DNA from: Salvelinus alpinus
Taxonomy: Eukaryota > Chordata > Actinopteri > Salmoniformes > Salmonidae
Direction: 5' to 3'
DNA length: 64,000 nt
NCBI RefSeq assembly: GCF_045679555.1
Contig: NC_092115.1
Span: 40,743,728-40,807,727 of the forward strand
A program made the translations under genes and the position numbers. Shown in pieces: positions 45,293 through 57,722 of the stretch. The notes below the pieces were generated by a model. The model worked only from the letters and a program-made list of their open reading frames with translations, made no database searches and was not told the origin of the DNA. Every line of letters begins with the position of its first letter. Position 1 is the stretch's first letter.

Positions 45293-48200
45293 TCAGAGCT
45301 CTATAATAAAAAGACAGAAGACTACAGTATTATGATCATGCTCTCATAAGAGCTCTTTAAAAAATAGATCATGTGATGTTTTAGGCTGAGCAGAGATCTA
45401 TAATAATAGATCATGTCATGTTTATAGGCTGAACAGAGCTCCATAATAACAGATAATGTCATGTCTTTAGGCTGAGCAGAGCTTCATAATAACAGATAAT
45501 GTCATGTCTTTGGGCTGAGCAGAGCTCCATTATAACAGATAATGTCATGTCTTTAGGCTGAATAGAGCTCAATAATTGTCACGACTTCTGCCGAAGTCGA
45601 TGCCTCTCCTTGTTCGGGTGGTGCTCGGCGGGTCGACGTCACCGGTCTTCTAGCCATCATTGATCCATTTTTCATTTTCCATTGGTTTTGTCTTGTCTTC
45701 CTACACACCTGGTTTCAATCCCATTCATTACCTGTTGTGTATTTAACCCTCTGTTTCCCATCATGTCTTTGTCAGAGATTGTTTTATGTTCAGTGTCGTG
45801 TTGTTTGTATTTGGTGCGCGACGGTCCTCGTACCTAATTTGGTTCATTTTGTATTTATGGTTTTGGAGTTATGTTTTGTTTTGTTAAATTACTCAATTTT
45901 ACCAGGTTTAATTCTCCTGCACCTGACTTCCCTGCCACCTATACACACGAATTGTGACAATAATACCAGATAATGGCATGTCTTTAGGCTGAGCAGAGCT
46001 CCATAATTACAGATAATGTCATGTTTATAGGCTGAGCAGAGCTCTATAATAACAGATAATGTCATGTCTATAGGCTGAGCAGAGCTCTATAATAATAGAT
46101 CATGTCATGTTTACAGGCTGATCAGAGCTCTATAATAATAGATAATGTCATGTTTATAGGCTGAACAGAGCTCTATAATAATAGATAATGTCAAGTCTTT
46201 AGGCTGAGCAGAGCTCTATAATAATAGATAATGTCATGTTTAAGGCTGAGCAGAGCTCTATAATAATAGATAATGTCATGTTTATAGGTTGAGCAGAGCT
46301 CTATAATAATAGATAATGTCATGTTTATAGGCTGATCAGAGCTCTATAATAATAGATAATGTCATGTTTATAGGCTGAGCAGAGCTCTACAATAATAGAT
46401 AATGTCATGTCTTTAGGCTGAACATAGCTCTATAATAGTAGATAATGTCATGTTTACAGGCTGAACAGAGCTCTATAATAATAGATAATGTCATGTTTAT
46501 AGGCTGATCAGAGCTCTATAATAGATAATGTCATGTTTTCCTAGGCTGAGCAGAGCTCTATAATAATAGATAATGTCATGTTTACAGGCTGAACAGAGCT
46601 CTATAATAATAGATAATGTCATGTTTATAGGCCGAGCAGAGCTCTATAATAATAGATAATGTCATGTTTATAGGCTGAGCAGAGCTCTATAATAATAGAT
46701 AATGTCATGGTTACAGGCTGAGCAGAGCTCTATAATAATAGATAATTTCATGTTTATAGGCTGAACAGAGATCTATAATAATAGATAATGTCATGTCTTT
46801 AAGCTGAGCAGAGCTCTATAATAATAGATCATGTCATGTTTATAGGCTGAGCAGAGCTCTATAATAATAGATAATGTCTTTAGGCTGAGCAGAGCTCTAT
46901 AATAATATATGTTATGTTTATAGGCTGAACAGAGCTCTATAATAATAGATAATGTCATGTTTATAGGCTGAACAGAGCTCTATAATAATAGATAATGTCA
47001 TGTCTTTAAGCTGAGCAGAGCTCTATAATAATAGATCATGTCATGTTTATAGGCTGAGCAGAGCTCTATAATAATAGATAATGTCTTTAGGCTGAGCAGA
47101 GCTCTATATTAATATATGTCATGTTTATAGGCTGAACAGAGCTCTATAATAATAGATAATGTCATGTTTATAGGCTGAACAGAGCTCTATAATAATATAT
47201 AATGTCATGTTTATAGGCTGAGCAGAGCTCTATAATAATAGATAATGTCATGTTTACAGGCTGAACAGAGCTCTATAATAATAGATAATGTAATGTCTAT
47301 AGGCTGAGCAGAGCTCTATAATAATAGATCATGTCATGTTTATAGGCTGAGCAGAGCTCTATAATAATAGATAATGTCTTTAGGCTGAGCTCTATAATAA
47401 TATATGTCATGTTTATAGGCTGAGCAGAGCTCTATAATAATAGATAATGTCATGTTTACAGGCTGAACAGAGCTCTATAATAATAGATAATGTAATGTCT
47501 ATAGGCTGAGCAGAGCTCTATAATAATAGATCATGTCATGTTTATAGGCTGAGCAGAGCTCTATAATAATAGATAATGTCTTTAGGCTGAGCAGAGCTCT
47601 ATAATAATATATGTCATGTTTATAGGCTGAACAGAGCTCTATAATAATAGATAATGTCATGTTTACAGGCTGAGCAGAGCTCTATAATAATAGATAATGT
47701 CATGTTTATAGGCTGAACAGAGCTCTATAATAATAGATCATGCCATGTTTATAGGCTGAACAGAGCTCTATAATAATAGATAATGTCAAGTCTTTAGGCT
47801 GAGCAGAGCTCTATAATAATAGATAATGTCATGTTTAAGGCTGAGCAGAGCTCTATAATAATAGATAATGTCATGTTTATAGGTTGAGCAGAGATCTATA
47901 ATAATATATAATGTAATGTTTATAGGCTGAGCAGAGCTCTATAATAATAGATAATGTCATGTTTAAGGCTGAGCAGAGCTCTATAATAATAGATAATGTC
48001 ATGTTTATAGGTTGAGCAGAGCTCTATAATAATATATAATGTAATGTTTATAGGCTGAGCAGAGCTCTATAATAATAGATAATGTCATGTTTACAGGCTG
48101 AACAGAGCTCTATAATAATAGATAATGTAATGTCTATAGGCTGAGCAGAGCTCTATAATAATAGATCATGTCATGTTTATAGGCTGAGCAGAGCTCTATA

Positions 48201-51200
48201 ATAATAGATAATGTCTTTAGGCTGAGCAGAGCTCTATAATAATATATGTCATGTTTATAGGCTGAGCAGAGCTCTATAATAATAGATAATGTCATGTTTA
48301 CAGGCTTAACAGAGCTCTATAATAATAGATAATGTAATGTCTATAGGCTGAGCAGAGCTCTATAATAATAGATCATGTCATGTTTATAGGCTGAGCAGAG
48401 CTTTATAATAATAGATAATGTCTTTAGGCTGAGCAGAGCTCTATAATAATATATGTCATGTTTATAGGCTGAACAGAGCTCTATAATAATAGATAATGTC
48501 ATGTTTACAGGCTGAGCAGAGCTCTATAATAATAGATAATGTCATGTTTATAGGCTGAACAGAGCTCTATAATAATAGATCATGCCATGTTTATAGGCTG
48601 AACAGAGCTCTATAATAATAGATAATGTCAAGTCTTTAGGCTGAGCAGAGCTCTATAATAATAGATAATGTCATGTTTAAGGCTGAGCAGAGCTCTATAA
48701 TAATAGATAATGTCATGTTTATAGGTTGAGCAGAGCTCTATAATAATAGATAATGTCATGTTTATAGGCTGATCAGAGCTCTATAATAATAGATAATGTC
48801 ATGTTTATAGGCTGAGCAGAGCTCTACAATAATAGATAATGTCATGTCTTTAGGCTGAACATAGCTCTATAATAGTAGATAATGTCATGTTTACAGGCTG
48901 AACAGAGCTCTATAATAATAGATAATGTCATGTTTATAGGCTGATCAGAGCTCTATAATAGATAATGTCATGTTTTCCTAGGCTGAGCAGAGCTCTATAA
49001 TAATAGATAATGTCATGTTTACAGGCTGAACAGAGCTCTATAATAATAGATAATGTCATGTTTATAGGCCGAGCAGAGCTCTATAATAATAGATAATGTC
49101 GTGTCTTTAGGCTGAGCAGAGCTCTATAATAATAGATAATGTCATGTTTACAGGCTGAACAGAGCTCTATAATAATAGATAATGTCATGTTTATAGGCCG
49201 AGCAGAGCTCTATAATAATAGATAATGTCATGTTTATAGGCTGAGCAGAGCTCTATAATAATAGATAATGTCATGTTTATAGGCTGATCAGAGCTCTATA
49301 CTAGATAATGTCATGTTTTAGGCTGAGCAGAGCTCTATAATAATAGATAATGTCATGGTTACAGGCTGAGCAGAGCTCTATAATAATAGATAATTTCATG
49401 TTTATAGGCTGAACAGAGCTCTATAATAATAGATACTGTCATGTCTTTAAGTTGAGCAGAGCTCTATAATAATAGATCATGTCATGTTTATAGGCTGAGC
49501 AGAGCTCTATAATAATAGATAATGTCTTTAGGCTGAGCAGAGCTCTATAATAATATATGTCATGTTTATAGGCTGAACAGAGCTCTATAATAATAGATAA
49601 TGTCATGTTTATAGGCTGAACAGAGCTCTATAATAATAGATAATGTCATGTTTACAGGCTGAACAGAGCTCTATAATAATAGATAATGTAATGTCTATAG
49701 GCTGAGCAGAGCTCTATAATAATAGATCATGTCATGTTTATAGGCTGAGCAGAGCTCTATAATAATAGATAATGTCTTTAGGCTGAGCAGAGCTCTATAA
49801 TAATATATGTCATGTTTATAGGCTGAGCAGAGCTCTATAATAATAGATAATGTCATGTTTACAGGCTGAACAGAGCTCTATAATAATAGATAATGTAATG
49901 TCTATAGGCTGAGCAGAGCTCTATAATAATAGATCATGTCATGTTTATAGGCTGAGCAGAGCTCTATAATAATAGATCATGTCTTTAGGCTGAGCAGAGC
50001 TCTATAATAATATATGTCATGTTTATAGGCTGAACAGAGCTCTATAATAATAGATAATGTCATGTTTACAGGCTGAGCAAAGCTCTATAATAATAGATAA
50101 TGTCATGTTTATAGGCTGAACAGAGCTCTATAATAATAGATCATGCCATGTTTATAGGCTGAACAGAGCTCTATAATAATAGATAATGTCAAGTCTTTAG
50201 GCTGAGCAGAGCTCTATAATAATAGATAATGTCATGTTTAAGGCTGAGCAGAGCTCTATAATAATAGATAATGTCATGTTTATAGGTTGAGCAGAGCTCT
50301 ATAATAATAGATAATGTCATGTTTATAGGTTGAGCAGAGCTCTATAATAATATATAATGTAATGTTTATAGGCTGAACAGAGCTCTATAATAATAGATCA
50401 TGCCATGTTTATAGGCTGAACAGAGCTCTATAATAATAGATAATGTAATGTCTATAGGCTGAGCAGAGCTCTATAATAATAGATCATGTCATGTTTATAG
50501 GCTGAGCAGAGCTCTATAATAATAGATAATGTCTTTAGGCTGAGCAGAGCTCTATAATAATATATGTCATGTTTATAGGCTGAGCAGAGCTCTATAATAA
50601 TAGATAATGTCATGTTTACAGGCTTAACAGAGCTCTATAATAATAGATAATGTAATGTCTATAGGCTGAGCAGAGCTCTATAATAATAGATCATGTCATG
50701 TTTATAGGCTGAGCAGAGCTCTATAATAATAGATAATGTCTTTAGGCTGAGCAGAGCTCTATAATAATATATGTCATGTTTATAGGCTGAACAGAGCTCT
50801 ATAATAATAGATAATGTCATGTTTACAGGCTGAGCAGAGCTCTATAATAATAGATAATGTCATGTTTATAGGCTGAACAGAGCTCTATAATAATAGATCA
50901 TGCCATGTTTATAGGCTGAACAGAGCTCTATAATAATAGATAATGTCAAGTCTTTAGGCTGAGCAGAGCTCTATAATAATAGATAATGTCATGTTTAAGG
51001 CTGAGCAGAGCTCTATAATAATAGATAATGTCATGTTTATAGGTTGAGCAGAGCTCTATAATAATAGATAATGTCATGTTTATAGGCTGATCAGAGCTCT
51101 ATAATAATAGATAATGTCATGTTTATAGGCCGAGCAGAGCTCTATAATAATAGATAATGTCGTGTCTTTAGGCTGAGCAGAGCTCTATAATAATAGATAA

Positions 51201-52026
51201 TGTCATGTTTACAGGCTGAACAGAGCTCTATAATAATAGATAATGTCATGTTTATAGGCCGAGCAGAGCTCTATAATAATAGATAATGTCGTGTCTTTAG
51301 GCTGAGCAGAGCTCTATAATAATAGATAATGTCATGTTTACAGGCTGAACAGAGCTCTATAATAATAGATAATGTCATGTTTATAGGCCGAGCAGAGCTC
51401 TATAATAATAGATAATGTCATGTTTATAGGCTGAGCAGAGCTCTATAATAATAGATAATGTCATGTTTATAGGCTGATCAGAGCTCTATACTAGATAATG
51501 TCATGTTTTAGGCTGAGCAGAGCTCTATAATAATAGATAATGTCATGGTTACAGGCTGAGCAGAGCTCTATAATAATAGATAATTTCATGTTTATAGGCT
51601 GAACAGAGCTCTATAATAATAGATACTGTCATGTCTTTAAGCTGAGCAGAGCTCTATAATAATAGATCATGTCATGTTTATAGGCTGAGCAGAGCTCTAT
51701 AATAATAGATAATGTCTTTAGGCTGAGCAGAGCTCTATAATAATATATGTCATGTTTATAGGCTGAACAGAGCTCTATAATAATAGATAATGTCATGTTT
51801 ATAGGCTGAACAGAGCTCTATAATAATAGATAATGTCATGTTTTAGAATGAACAGAGATCTATAATACTAGATAATGTCATGTTTATAGGCTCAGCAGAG
51901 CTCTATAATAATAGATAATGTCATTTTTTATAGGCTGAACAGAGATCTATAATAATAGATAATGTCATGTTTATAGGCTGAGCAGAGCTCTATAATAATA
52001 GATCATGTCATGTCTTTAGGCTGAGA
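45293..52026. repeat. Satellite-like array, 43-bp unit, roughly 150 copies
   Basis: Unit ataatagataatgtcatgtt then tataggctgagcagagctctata (split here for length). Shorter variants lack about 17 bases (agataatgtctttaggctga). Higher-order structure is evident from the rare variant gtcaagtctttagg at 46,190, 47,785, 48,627, 50,188 and 50,945, with long shared neighbourhoods between copies. The left 300 bases are more diverged, as expected at an array edge. It lies within the predicted intron between acidic exon copy 3 and finger exon C. Copy number is estimated from length. Confidence 0.95.
45577..45959 (+). mobile_element. Solo LTR, 383 bp, inserted in the 43-bp array
   Basis: Starts tgtcacgac and ends attgtgaca, with inverted TGTCA/TGACA termini. 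Flanked by ATAAT on both sides (45,572-45,576 and 45,960-45,964). Removing it restores a normal repeat unit. A TATA-like tatttaaccc is at 45,738. Confidence 0.9.
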
Positions 52027-52040
52027 TCTATTATCTATCT

Positions 52041-52468
52041 ATAGCTTGACAACATTCAGCTGTTTTCGTGATATGTATTATCTAAAACGTACAATTTCTT
52101 TCCTTTTTGGTTACGAGCAGTTATATCAACATTTAACAACTACGTTAAACTAGCAACATTAGCAAACCCGTTAGCTATATTTCAGAGGTTAAAAGTTGGA
52201 TATTAAATTAAATGTGGTCTGTCACACAGTCGAATTTTACAATATACAGAATGTCGCACAAAATGTGTACATAACTTTTTTGAAAACTCTCAAAACCTAA
52301 TTTAACTAAAATCTAACTTAATTTACATGAATTGCAATGAAAGTCGGTGGTCAGCTAGCTAGAATGGTGTATGTATTTTATTTTTTGTTTTTTTGTTGAC
52401 TATTTTAATTGAAAGCTATCACGGTAAGGTAGTTATGTTGGATAAATAAAACACATAAGAAGCCGTCT
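52041..52468. other. AT-rich spacer, no gene recognised
   Basis: Nothing beyond short agctagctag runs common in salmonid DNA. Confidence 0.4.
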
Positions 52469-52812
52469 GTCATGGCCGTCGTCTAGGTGGAAATGACCGG
52501 ACCAAGGTGCAGCGTGGTTAGCGTACATTTCCTTTTATTTAGAATGTCGCCAACAAAACAAGAAACAAAGAAACGACCGTGAAGCTTACTAGGGCTATAG
52601 TGCCACTAACAATGTCAACTACCCACAAACACCAAAGGAAAAAAGGCTGCCTAAGTATGATTCCCAATCAGAGACAATGATAGACAGCTGTCCCTGATTG
52701 AGAACCATACCCGGCCAAAACATAGAAATACAAAACATAGAAATAAAGAAACTAGAATGCCCACCCTAGTCACACCCTGGCCTAACCAAAATAGAGAATA
52801 AAAGCCTCTCTA
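52469..52812 (-). mobile_element. LTR fragment (gypsy-type), minus strand
   Basis: Starts tgtcatggccgtcgtc (the LTR 3' end on the minus strand) and reads through accaaggtgcagcgtgg, the hairpin gattcccaatcagagac with ctgattgagaacc, and agaatgcccaccctag to ctctctatgg. The 5' LTR terminus is replaced by three 12-bp repeats of accgtatgtgac (52,816-52,855). No target duplication found. Confidence 0.75.
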
Positions 52813-52855
52813 TGGCACCGTATGTGACACCGTATGTGACACCGTATGTGTCTTA

Positions 52856-53238
52856 CATTAAAGTGCCAATGCAGCCATTTTTAATCTCAACATCAAATCC
52901 TTTCTGGGTAACGATGAAGTTCCTTCCTGGTTTTGTTTTCAAAGATGTCCACTGTCTGGGTGTTCACTCCCCACGGGTTACTATAGCAACACACATCCCA
53001 TATCATTTATATCTTGCTTGTCAATTCTGAGTGACATTAAAGTTGTGAATTTGCTAATCCATTGTTAAGGTTTTGTTGGTGACCCGCTCTTTGGTGGTAT
53101 ACACATCTTACAGTGTAGTTATCAATTCCTACATTAAATAATAACTTCTTCAAGCATAAACATTCAGTAGAACGCTGCTTTAAAACCACGCATCAGTTCA
53201 ACAATAGTTTGTGCTCCTGTTTTTAAGACAGTACTTAC
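52856..53238 (-). other. Start of intron 1 downstream of acidic exon copy 3
   Basis: 53,050-53,150 (acagtgtag, attcctac) matches 34,420-34,490 beside copy 2, showing that exon and intron were duplicated together. Confidence 0.55.
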
Positions 53239-53605
53239 TGGTCTTAATCAGATCGCCTATCTCCTCCTCCTGTTCATGTTCTTCCTTCTCCTCCTTCAAT
53301 GTGACAGTCATCTCCCCCTCCTCCTCTTTCACTCCAAAAACTGCATCCTCCTCTTTTTCTGCCTCCTCTTCTTTTACTGTAACATCCTCCTCCTCTTTCA
53401 CTCTGAACACGTCTTCCTCTTCTTTCACTGTAACGTCTTTCTCTTCTTCTTTCTCTTTAACAGCCTCACCCTCTACTTCTTTTTTTACTGAGACATCATC
53501 CTCTTCCTTCTCCTCTTTCACGACAACGTTCAGCCACAGATCCTCTTTCTCCGTCCAGCAGACCTCCTCTTCTTTAGCAGGAGGAGAGTAGCTTAGTGAA
53601 TTCAT
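53239..53605 (-). CDS. Zinc-finger gene C, acidic first coding exon (copy 3, open)
   Basis: ATG at 53,605, donor gtaagt after 53,239. It encodes about 122 residues: MNSLSYSPPAKEEEVCWTEK, a WLNVVVKEEKEED block, more VKEEE repeats than copy 2, FGVKEEEGEMTV and EEIGDLIKT. The length is three-fold plus one, as in copies 2 and 4. Its coding frame is undamaged, but L2-like LINE copy 2 interrupts the 5' leader about 50 bases upstream. The canonical promoter module is not found beyond the LINE, and the downstream finger exon C is decayed. It is therefore probably not a working gene. Confidence 0.65.
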
Positions 53606-53693
53606 GGTTGGGGATGTTAGCCAGCTAACCTAGCTAGTTAGCGACTAGCCTGAGTTCATCTCAGCCTATGCGTCCCTCCAGTCCCTCGACTTC

Positions 53694-54752
53694 TTGGCAC
53701 TGACGGAAACATGGATTACCACAGATAACACTGCTACTCCTACTGCTCTCTCCTCATCTGCCCACGTGTTCTCGCACACCCCGAGAGCTTCTGGTCAGCG
53801 GGGTGGTGGCACTGGGATCCTCATCTCTCCCAAGTGGACATTCTCTCTTTCTCCCCTGACCCATCTGTCTATCGCCTCCTTTGAATTCCATGCTGTCACA
53901 GTTACCAGCCCTTTCAAGCTTAACATCCTTATCATTTATCGCCCCCCAGGTTCCCTTGGAGAGTTCATCAATGAGCTCGACGCCTTGATAAGCTCCTTTC
54001 CTGAGGATGGCTCACCTCTCACAGTTCTGGGTGACTTTAACCTCCCCACGTCTACCTTTGACTCATTCCTCTCTGCCTCCTTCTTTCCACTCCTCTCCTC
54101 TTTTGACCTCACCCTCTCACCTTCCCCCCCTACTCACAAGGCAGGCAATACGCTTGACCTCATCTTTACTAGATGCTGTTCTTCCACTAATCTCTTTGCA
54201 ACTCCCCTCCAAGTCTCCGACCACTACCTTGTATCCTTTTCCCTCTCGCTCTCATCCAACACTTCCCACACTGCCCCTACTCGGATGGTATCGCACCGTC
54301 CCAACCTTCGCTCTCTCTCCCCCGCTACTCTCTCCTCTTCCATCCTATCATCTCTTCCCTCTGCTCAAACCTTCTCCAACCTATCTCCTGATTCTGCCTC
54401 CTCAACCCTCCTCTCCTCCCTTTCTACATCCTTTGACTCTCTATGTCCCCTATCCTCCAGGCCGGCTCGGTCCTCCCCTCCTGCTCCGTGGCTCGACGAC
54501 TCATTGCGAGCTCACAGAACAGGGCTCCGGGCAGCCGAGCGGAAATGGAGGAAAACTCGCCTCCCTGCGGACCTGGCATCCTTTCACTCCCTCCTCTCTA
54601 CATTCTCCTCTTCTGTCTCTGCTGCTAAAGCCATTTTCTACCACTCTAAATTCCAAGCATCTGCCTCTAACCCTAGGAAGCTCTTTGCCACCTTCTCCTC
54701 CCTCCTGAATCCTCCTCCCCCTCTCCCCCCCCTCCTCCCTCTCTGCGGATGA
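53694..54752 (+). pseudogene. LINE ORF2, endonuclease and N-terminal RT region, frameshifted at the end
   Basis: Reads MALTETWITTDN, then GGTGILISPKW, IYRPPGS, LGDFNLP, NTLDLIFTR and SDHYLVSF, the endonuclease motifs in order. After the fingers-side linker (WLDDSLRAHRTGLRAAERKW) it shifts frame in a C-rich stretch at 54,712-54,740, where copy 1 differs in length, and terminates at 54,752. One indel separates it from the RT frame. Confidence 0.85.
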
Positions 54753-54852
54753 CTTCGTCAACCATTTTGAAAAGAAGGTCGACGACATCCGATCCTCGTT
54801 TGCTAAGTCAAACGACACTGCTGGTTCTGCTCACACTGTCCTACCCTGTGCT

Positions 54853-56427
54853 TTGACCTCTTTCTCCCCTCTCTCTCCAGATGAAATCTCGCGTCTTGTG
54901 ACGGCCGGCCGCCCAACAACCTGCCCGCTTGACCCTATCCCCTCCTCTCTTCTCCAGACCATTTCCGGAGACCTTCTCCCTTACCTCACCTCGCTCATCA
55001 ACTCATCCTTGACCGCTGGCTACGTCCCTTCCGCCTTCAAGAGAGCGAGAGTTGCACCCCTTCTGAAAAAACCTACACTCGATCCCTCTGATGTCAACAA
55101 CTACAGACCAGTATCCCTTCTTTCATTTCTCTCCAAAACTCTTGAACGTGCCGTCCTTGGCCAGCTCTCCTGCTATCTCTCTCAGAATGACCTTCTTGAT
55201 CCAAATCAGTCAGGTTTCAAGACTAGTCATTCAACTGAGACTGCTCTTCTCTGTGTCACGGAGGCGCTCCGCACTGCTAAAGCTAACTCTCTCTCCTCTG
55301 CTCTCATCCTTCTAGACCTATCGGCTGCCTTTGATACTGTGAACCATCAGATCCTCCTCTCCACCCTCTCCGAGTTGGGCATCTCCGGCGCGGCCCACGC
55401 TTGGATTGCGTCCTACCTGACAGGTCGCTCCTACCAGGTGGCGTGGCGAGAATCTGTCTCCGCACCACGTGCTCTCACCACTGGTGTCCCCCAGGGCTCT
55501 GTTCTAGGCCCTCTCCTATTCTCGCTATACACCAAGTCACTTGGCTCTGTCATATCCTCACATGGTCTCTCCTATCATTGCTATGCAGACGACACACAAT
55601 TAATCTTCTCCTTTCCCCCTTCTGATAACCAGGTGGCGAATCGCATCTCTGCATGTCTGGCAGACATATCAGTGTGGATGACGGATCACCACCTCAAGCT
55701 GAACCTCGGCAAGACGGAGCTGCTCTTCCTCCCGGGGAAGGACTGCCCATTCCATGATCTTGCCATCACGGTTGACAACTCCATTGTGTCCTCCTCCCAG
55801 AGCGCTAAGAACCTTGGCGTGATCCTGGACAACACCCTGTCGTTCTCAACCAACATCAAGGCGGTGACCCGTTCCTGTAGGTTCATGCTCTACAACATTC
55901 GCAGAGTACGACCCTGCCTCACACAGGAAGCGGCGCAGGTCCTAATCCAGGCACTTGTCATCTCCCGTCTGGATTACTGCAACTCGCTGTTGGCTGGGCT
56001 CCCTGCCTGTGCGATTAAACCCCTACAACTCATCCAGAACGCCGCAGCCCGTCTGGTGTTCAACCTTCCCAAGTTCTCTCACGTCACCCCGCTCCTCCGC
56101 TCTCTCCACTGGCTTCCAGTTGAAGCTCGCATCCGCTACAAGACCATGGTGCTTGCCTACGGAGCTGTGAGGGGAACGGCACCTCCGTACCTTCAGGCTC
56201 TGATCAGGCCCTACACCCAAACAAGGGCACTGCGTTCATCCACCTCTGGCCTGCTCGCCTCCCTACCTCTGAGGAAGTACAGCTCCCGCTCAGCCCAGTC
56301 AAAACTGTTCGCTGCTCTGGCACCCCAATGGTGGAACAAACTCCCCCACGACGCCAGGTCAGCGGAATCAATCACCACCTTCCGGAGACACCTGAAACCC
56401 CACCTCTTTAAGGAATACCTAGGATAG
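54853..56427 (+). CDS. LINE ORF2, reverse transcriptase part
   Basis: The open RT frame resumes upstream of MTSFSPLSPDEISRLVTAGR and carries NNYRPVSLLS, LLDLSAAFDTVNH, TGVPQGSVLGPLLFSLY and YADDTQLIF. It ends FRRHLKPHLFKEYLG, identical in layout to copy 1. Differences from copy 1 are few (for example VANRIS for VVNRIS, FNLPKF for FNFPKF). Probably not independently translated because the endonuclease frame ends upstream. Confidence 0.85.
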   Translation: MTSFSPLSPDEISRLVTAGRPTTCPLDPIPSSLLQTISGDLLPYLTSLINSSLTAGYVPSAFKRARVAPLLKKPTLDPSDVNNYRPVSLLSFLSKTLERAVLGQLSCYLSQNDLLDPNQSGFKTSHSTETALLCVTEALRTAKANSLSSALILLDLSAAFDTVNHQILLSTLSELGISGAAHAWIASYLTGRSYQVAWRESVSAPRALTTGVPQGSVLGPLLFSLYTKSLGSVISSHGLSYHCYADDTQLIFSFPPSDNQVANRISACLADISVWMTDHHLKLNLGKTELLFLPGKDCPFHDLAITVDNSIVSSSQSAKNLGVILDNTLSFSTNIKAVTRSCRFMLYNIRRVRPCLTQEAAQVLIQALVISRLDYCNSLLAGLPACAIKPLQLIQNAAARLVFNLPKFSHVTPLLRSLHWLPVEARIRYKTMVLAYGAVRGTAPPYLQALIRPYTQTRALRSSTSGLLASLPLRKYSSRSAQSKLFAALAPQWWNKLPHDARSAESITTFRRHLKPHLFKEYLG

Positions 56428-56619
56428 GATAAAGTAATCCTTCTAACCCCCCCCCCTTAGAGTTAGATGCACTATTGTAAAGTGGTTGTTCCACTGGACA
56501 TCATAAGGTGAATGCACCAACTTGTAAGTCGCTCTGGATAAGAGCGTCTGCTAAATGACTTAAATGTAAATGTAAATAGGCTAATTTATCAAGCCAGCTA
56601 TCATTACCTGACTAAGCGG

Positions 56620-56883
56620 AAATATGACATTAAATGGGGAAACGAACGTAAATTCACCCCATTCCGTACAAATGTGCGCAACCGCGACATTCAAACGAGG
56701 CTGCAAAGAAAACTAATGGGACTATAGCGACTGTGTTGACTTCAAAATCTGGGGCGTGAACTACATTTCTATTCAAGTGTTGATCGACATGGTAATGGCT
56801 CTATAGTATTGGAGAAAAGTTGAAAAAACGAACCCTCCGTTACATCGTGACGTGTCATGCCGTAACGTACAGCACGCATAAAG
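56620..56883. repeat. Dispersed salmonid repeat
   Basis: Starts near atgacattaaatggggaaac and runs to gtacagcacgcataaagcaa. I recognise it as a recurrent salmonid sequence but cannot give the class. No coding frame. Confidence 0.5.
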
Positions 56884-57105
56884 CAACCCAACAGATGTTT
56901 CTACTACAGGGAATATTAACCAATGAGGTGGGTCTTTCCACATTCTACCAACCCAACAGATGTTTCTACTACAGTGAATATTAACCAATGAGGTGGGACT
57001 TTCCACATTCTACCAACCCAACAGATGTTTCTACTACAGGGAATATTAACCAATGAGGTGGGTCTTTCCACATTTTACCAACCTAACAGATGTTTCTACT
57101 ATGAA
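56884..57105. repeat. Minisatellite, 65-bp unit, about 3.4 copies
   Basis: Units start caacccaacagatgtttcta and include aatgaggtgggtctttcc. Confidence 0.95.
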
Positions 57106-57328
57106 GCAATGCTTTCAGGTTAATTGAAGTTTAATTCCCAAATAGCCGATACAGGTTTGGTCATTATCAGGTATTGGAGCGTTGAAAGATGATGCACAAC
57201 AACGGTTTCTTCCAGGAAACCACGACTCCAATAACCACTAACCAATAACCATCGAAATAACTGTAAAGTACGTCACCATCGAAACGACTACCGCTACAAT
57301 CGACCTGTTCGCAATACATGGGTATTGG
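57106..57328. other. Spacer, nothing recognised
   Basis: Short imperfect repeats of ccatcgaaa and aaccactaaccaataacc only. Confidence 0.4.
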
Positions 57329-57720
57329 GATCTTACCTCATTGATCTGTCAGTAAGCTATGTTTACATGGGATCTGACCTCATTGATCTGTCAGTAAACT
57401 ATGTTTACATGGGATCTGACCTCATTGATCTGTCAGTAAGCTATGTTTACATGGGATCTGACCTCATTGATCTGTCAGTAAGCTATGTTTACATGAGTAT
57501 TGGGATCTGACCTCATTGATCTGTCAGTAAGCTATGATTACATGGGTATTGGGATCTGACCTCATTGATCTGTCAGTAAGCTATGTTTACATGGGTATTG
57601 GGATCTGACCTCATTGATCTGTCAGTAAGCTATGATTACATGGGTATTGGGATCTGACCTCATTGATCTGTCAGTAAGCTATGTTTACATGGGATCTTAC
57701 CTCATTGGTCTGTCAGTAAG
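57329..57720. repeat. Minisatellite, 42-bp unit with longer variants, about 9 copies
   Basis: Units gatctgacctcattgatctg then tcagtaagctatgtttacatgg. Later units carry an extra gtattggg. Multiples of three keep a repeat-encoded frame open. Confidence 0.95.
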
Positions 57721-57722
57721 CT

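Larger units (their letters stand above)
53655..56577 (+). mobile_element. L2-like LINE, copy 2 (about 2.9 kb)
   Basis: Plus-strand near-identical copy of the LINE at 17.5-20.2 kb, extending about 200 bases further 5'. It ends with the tail ctctggataagagcgtctgc followed by three taaatg-type repeats. It is inserted in the 5' leader of acidic exon copy 3: leader-like sequence lies both at 53,606-53,650 and 56,578-56,630. The exact 5' border is uncertain by a few bases. Confidence 0.9.

Noticed and set aside
45293-52026. Possible CRISPR-like array
   Set aside because: Units are directly adjacent with no unique spacers, and the genome is eukaryotic; it is a satellite.
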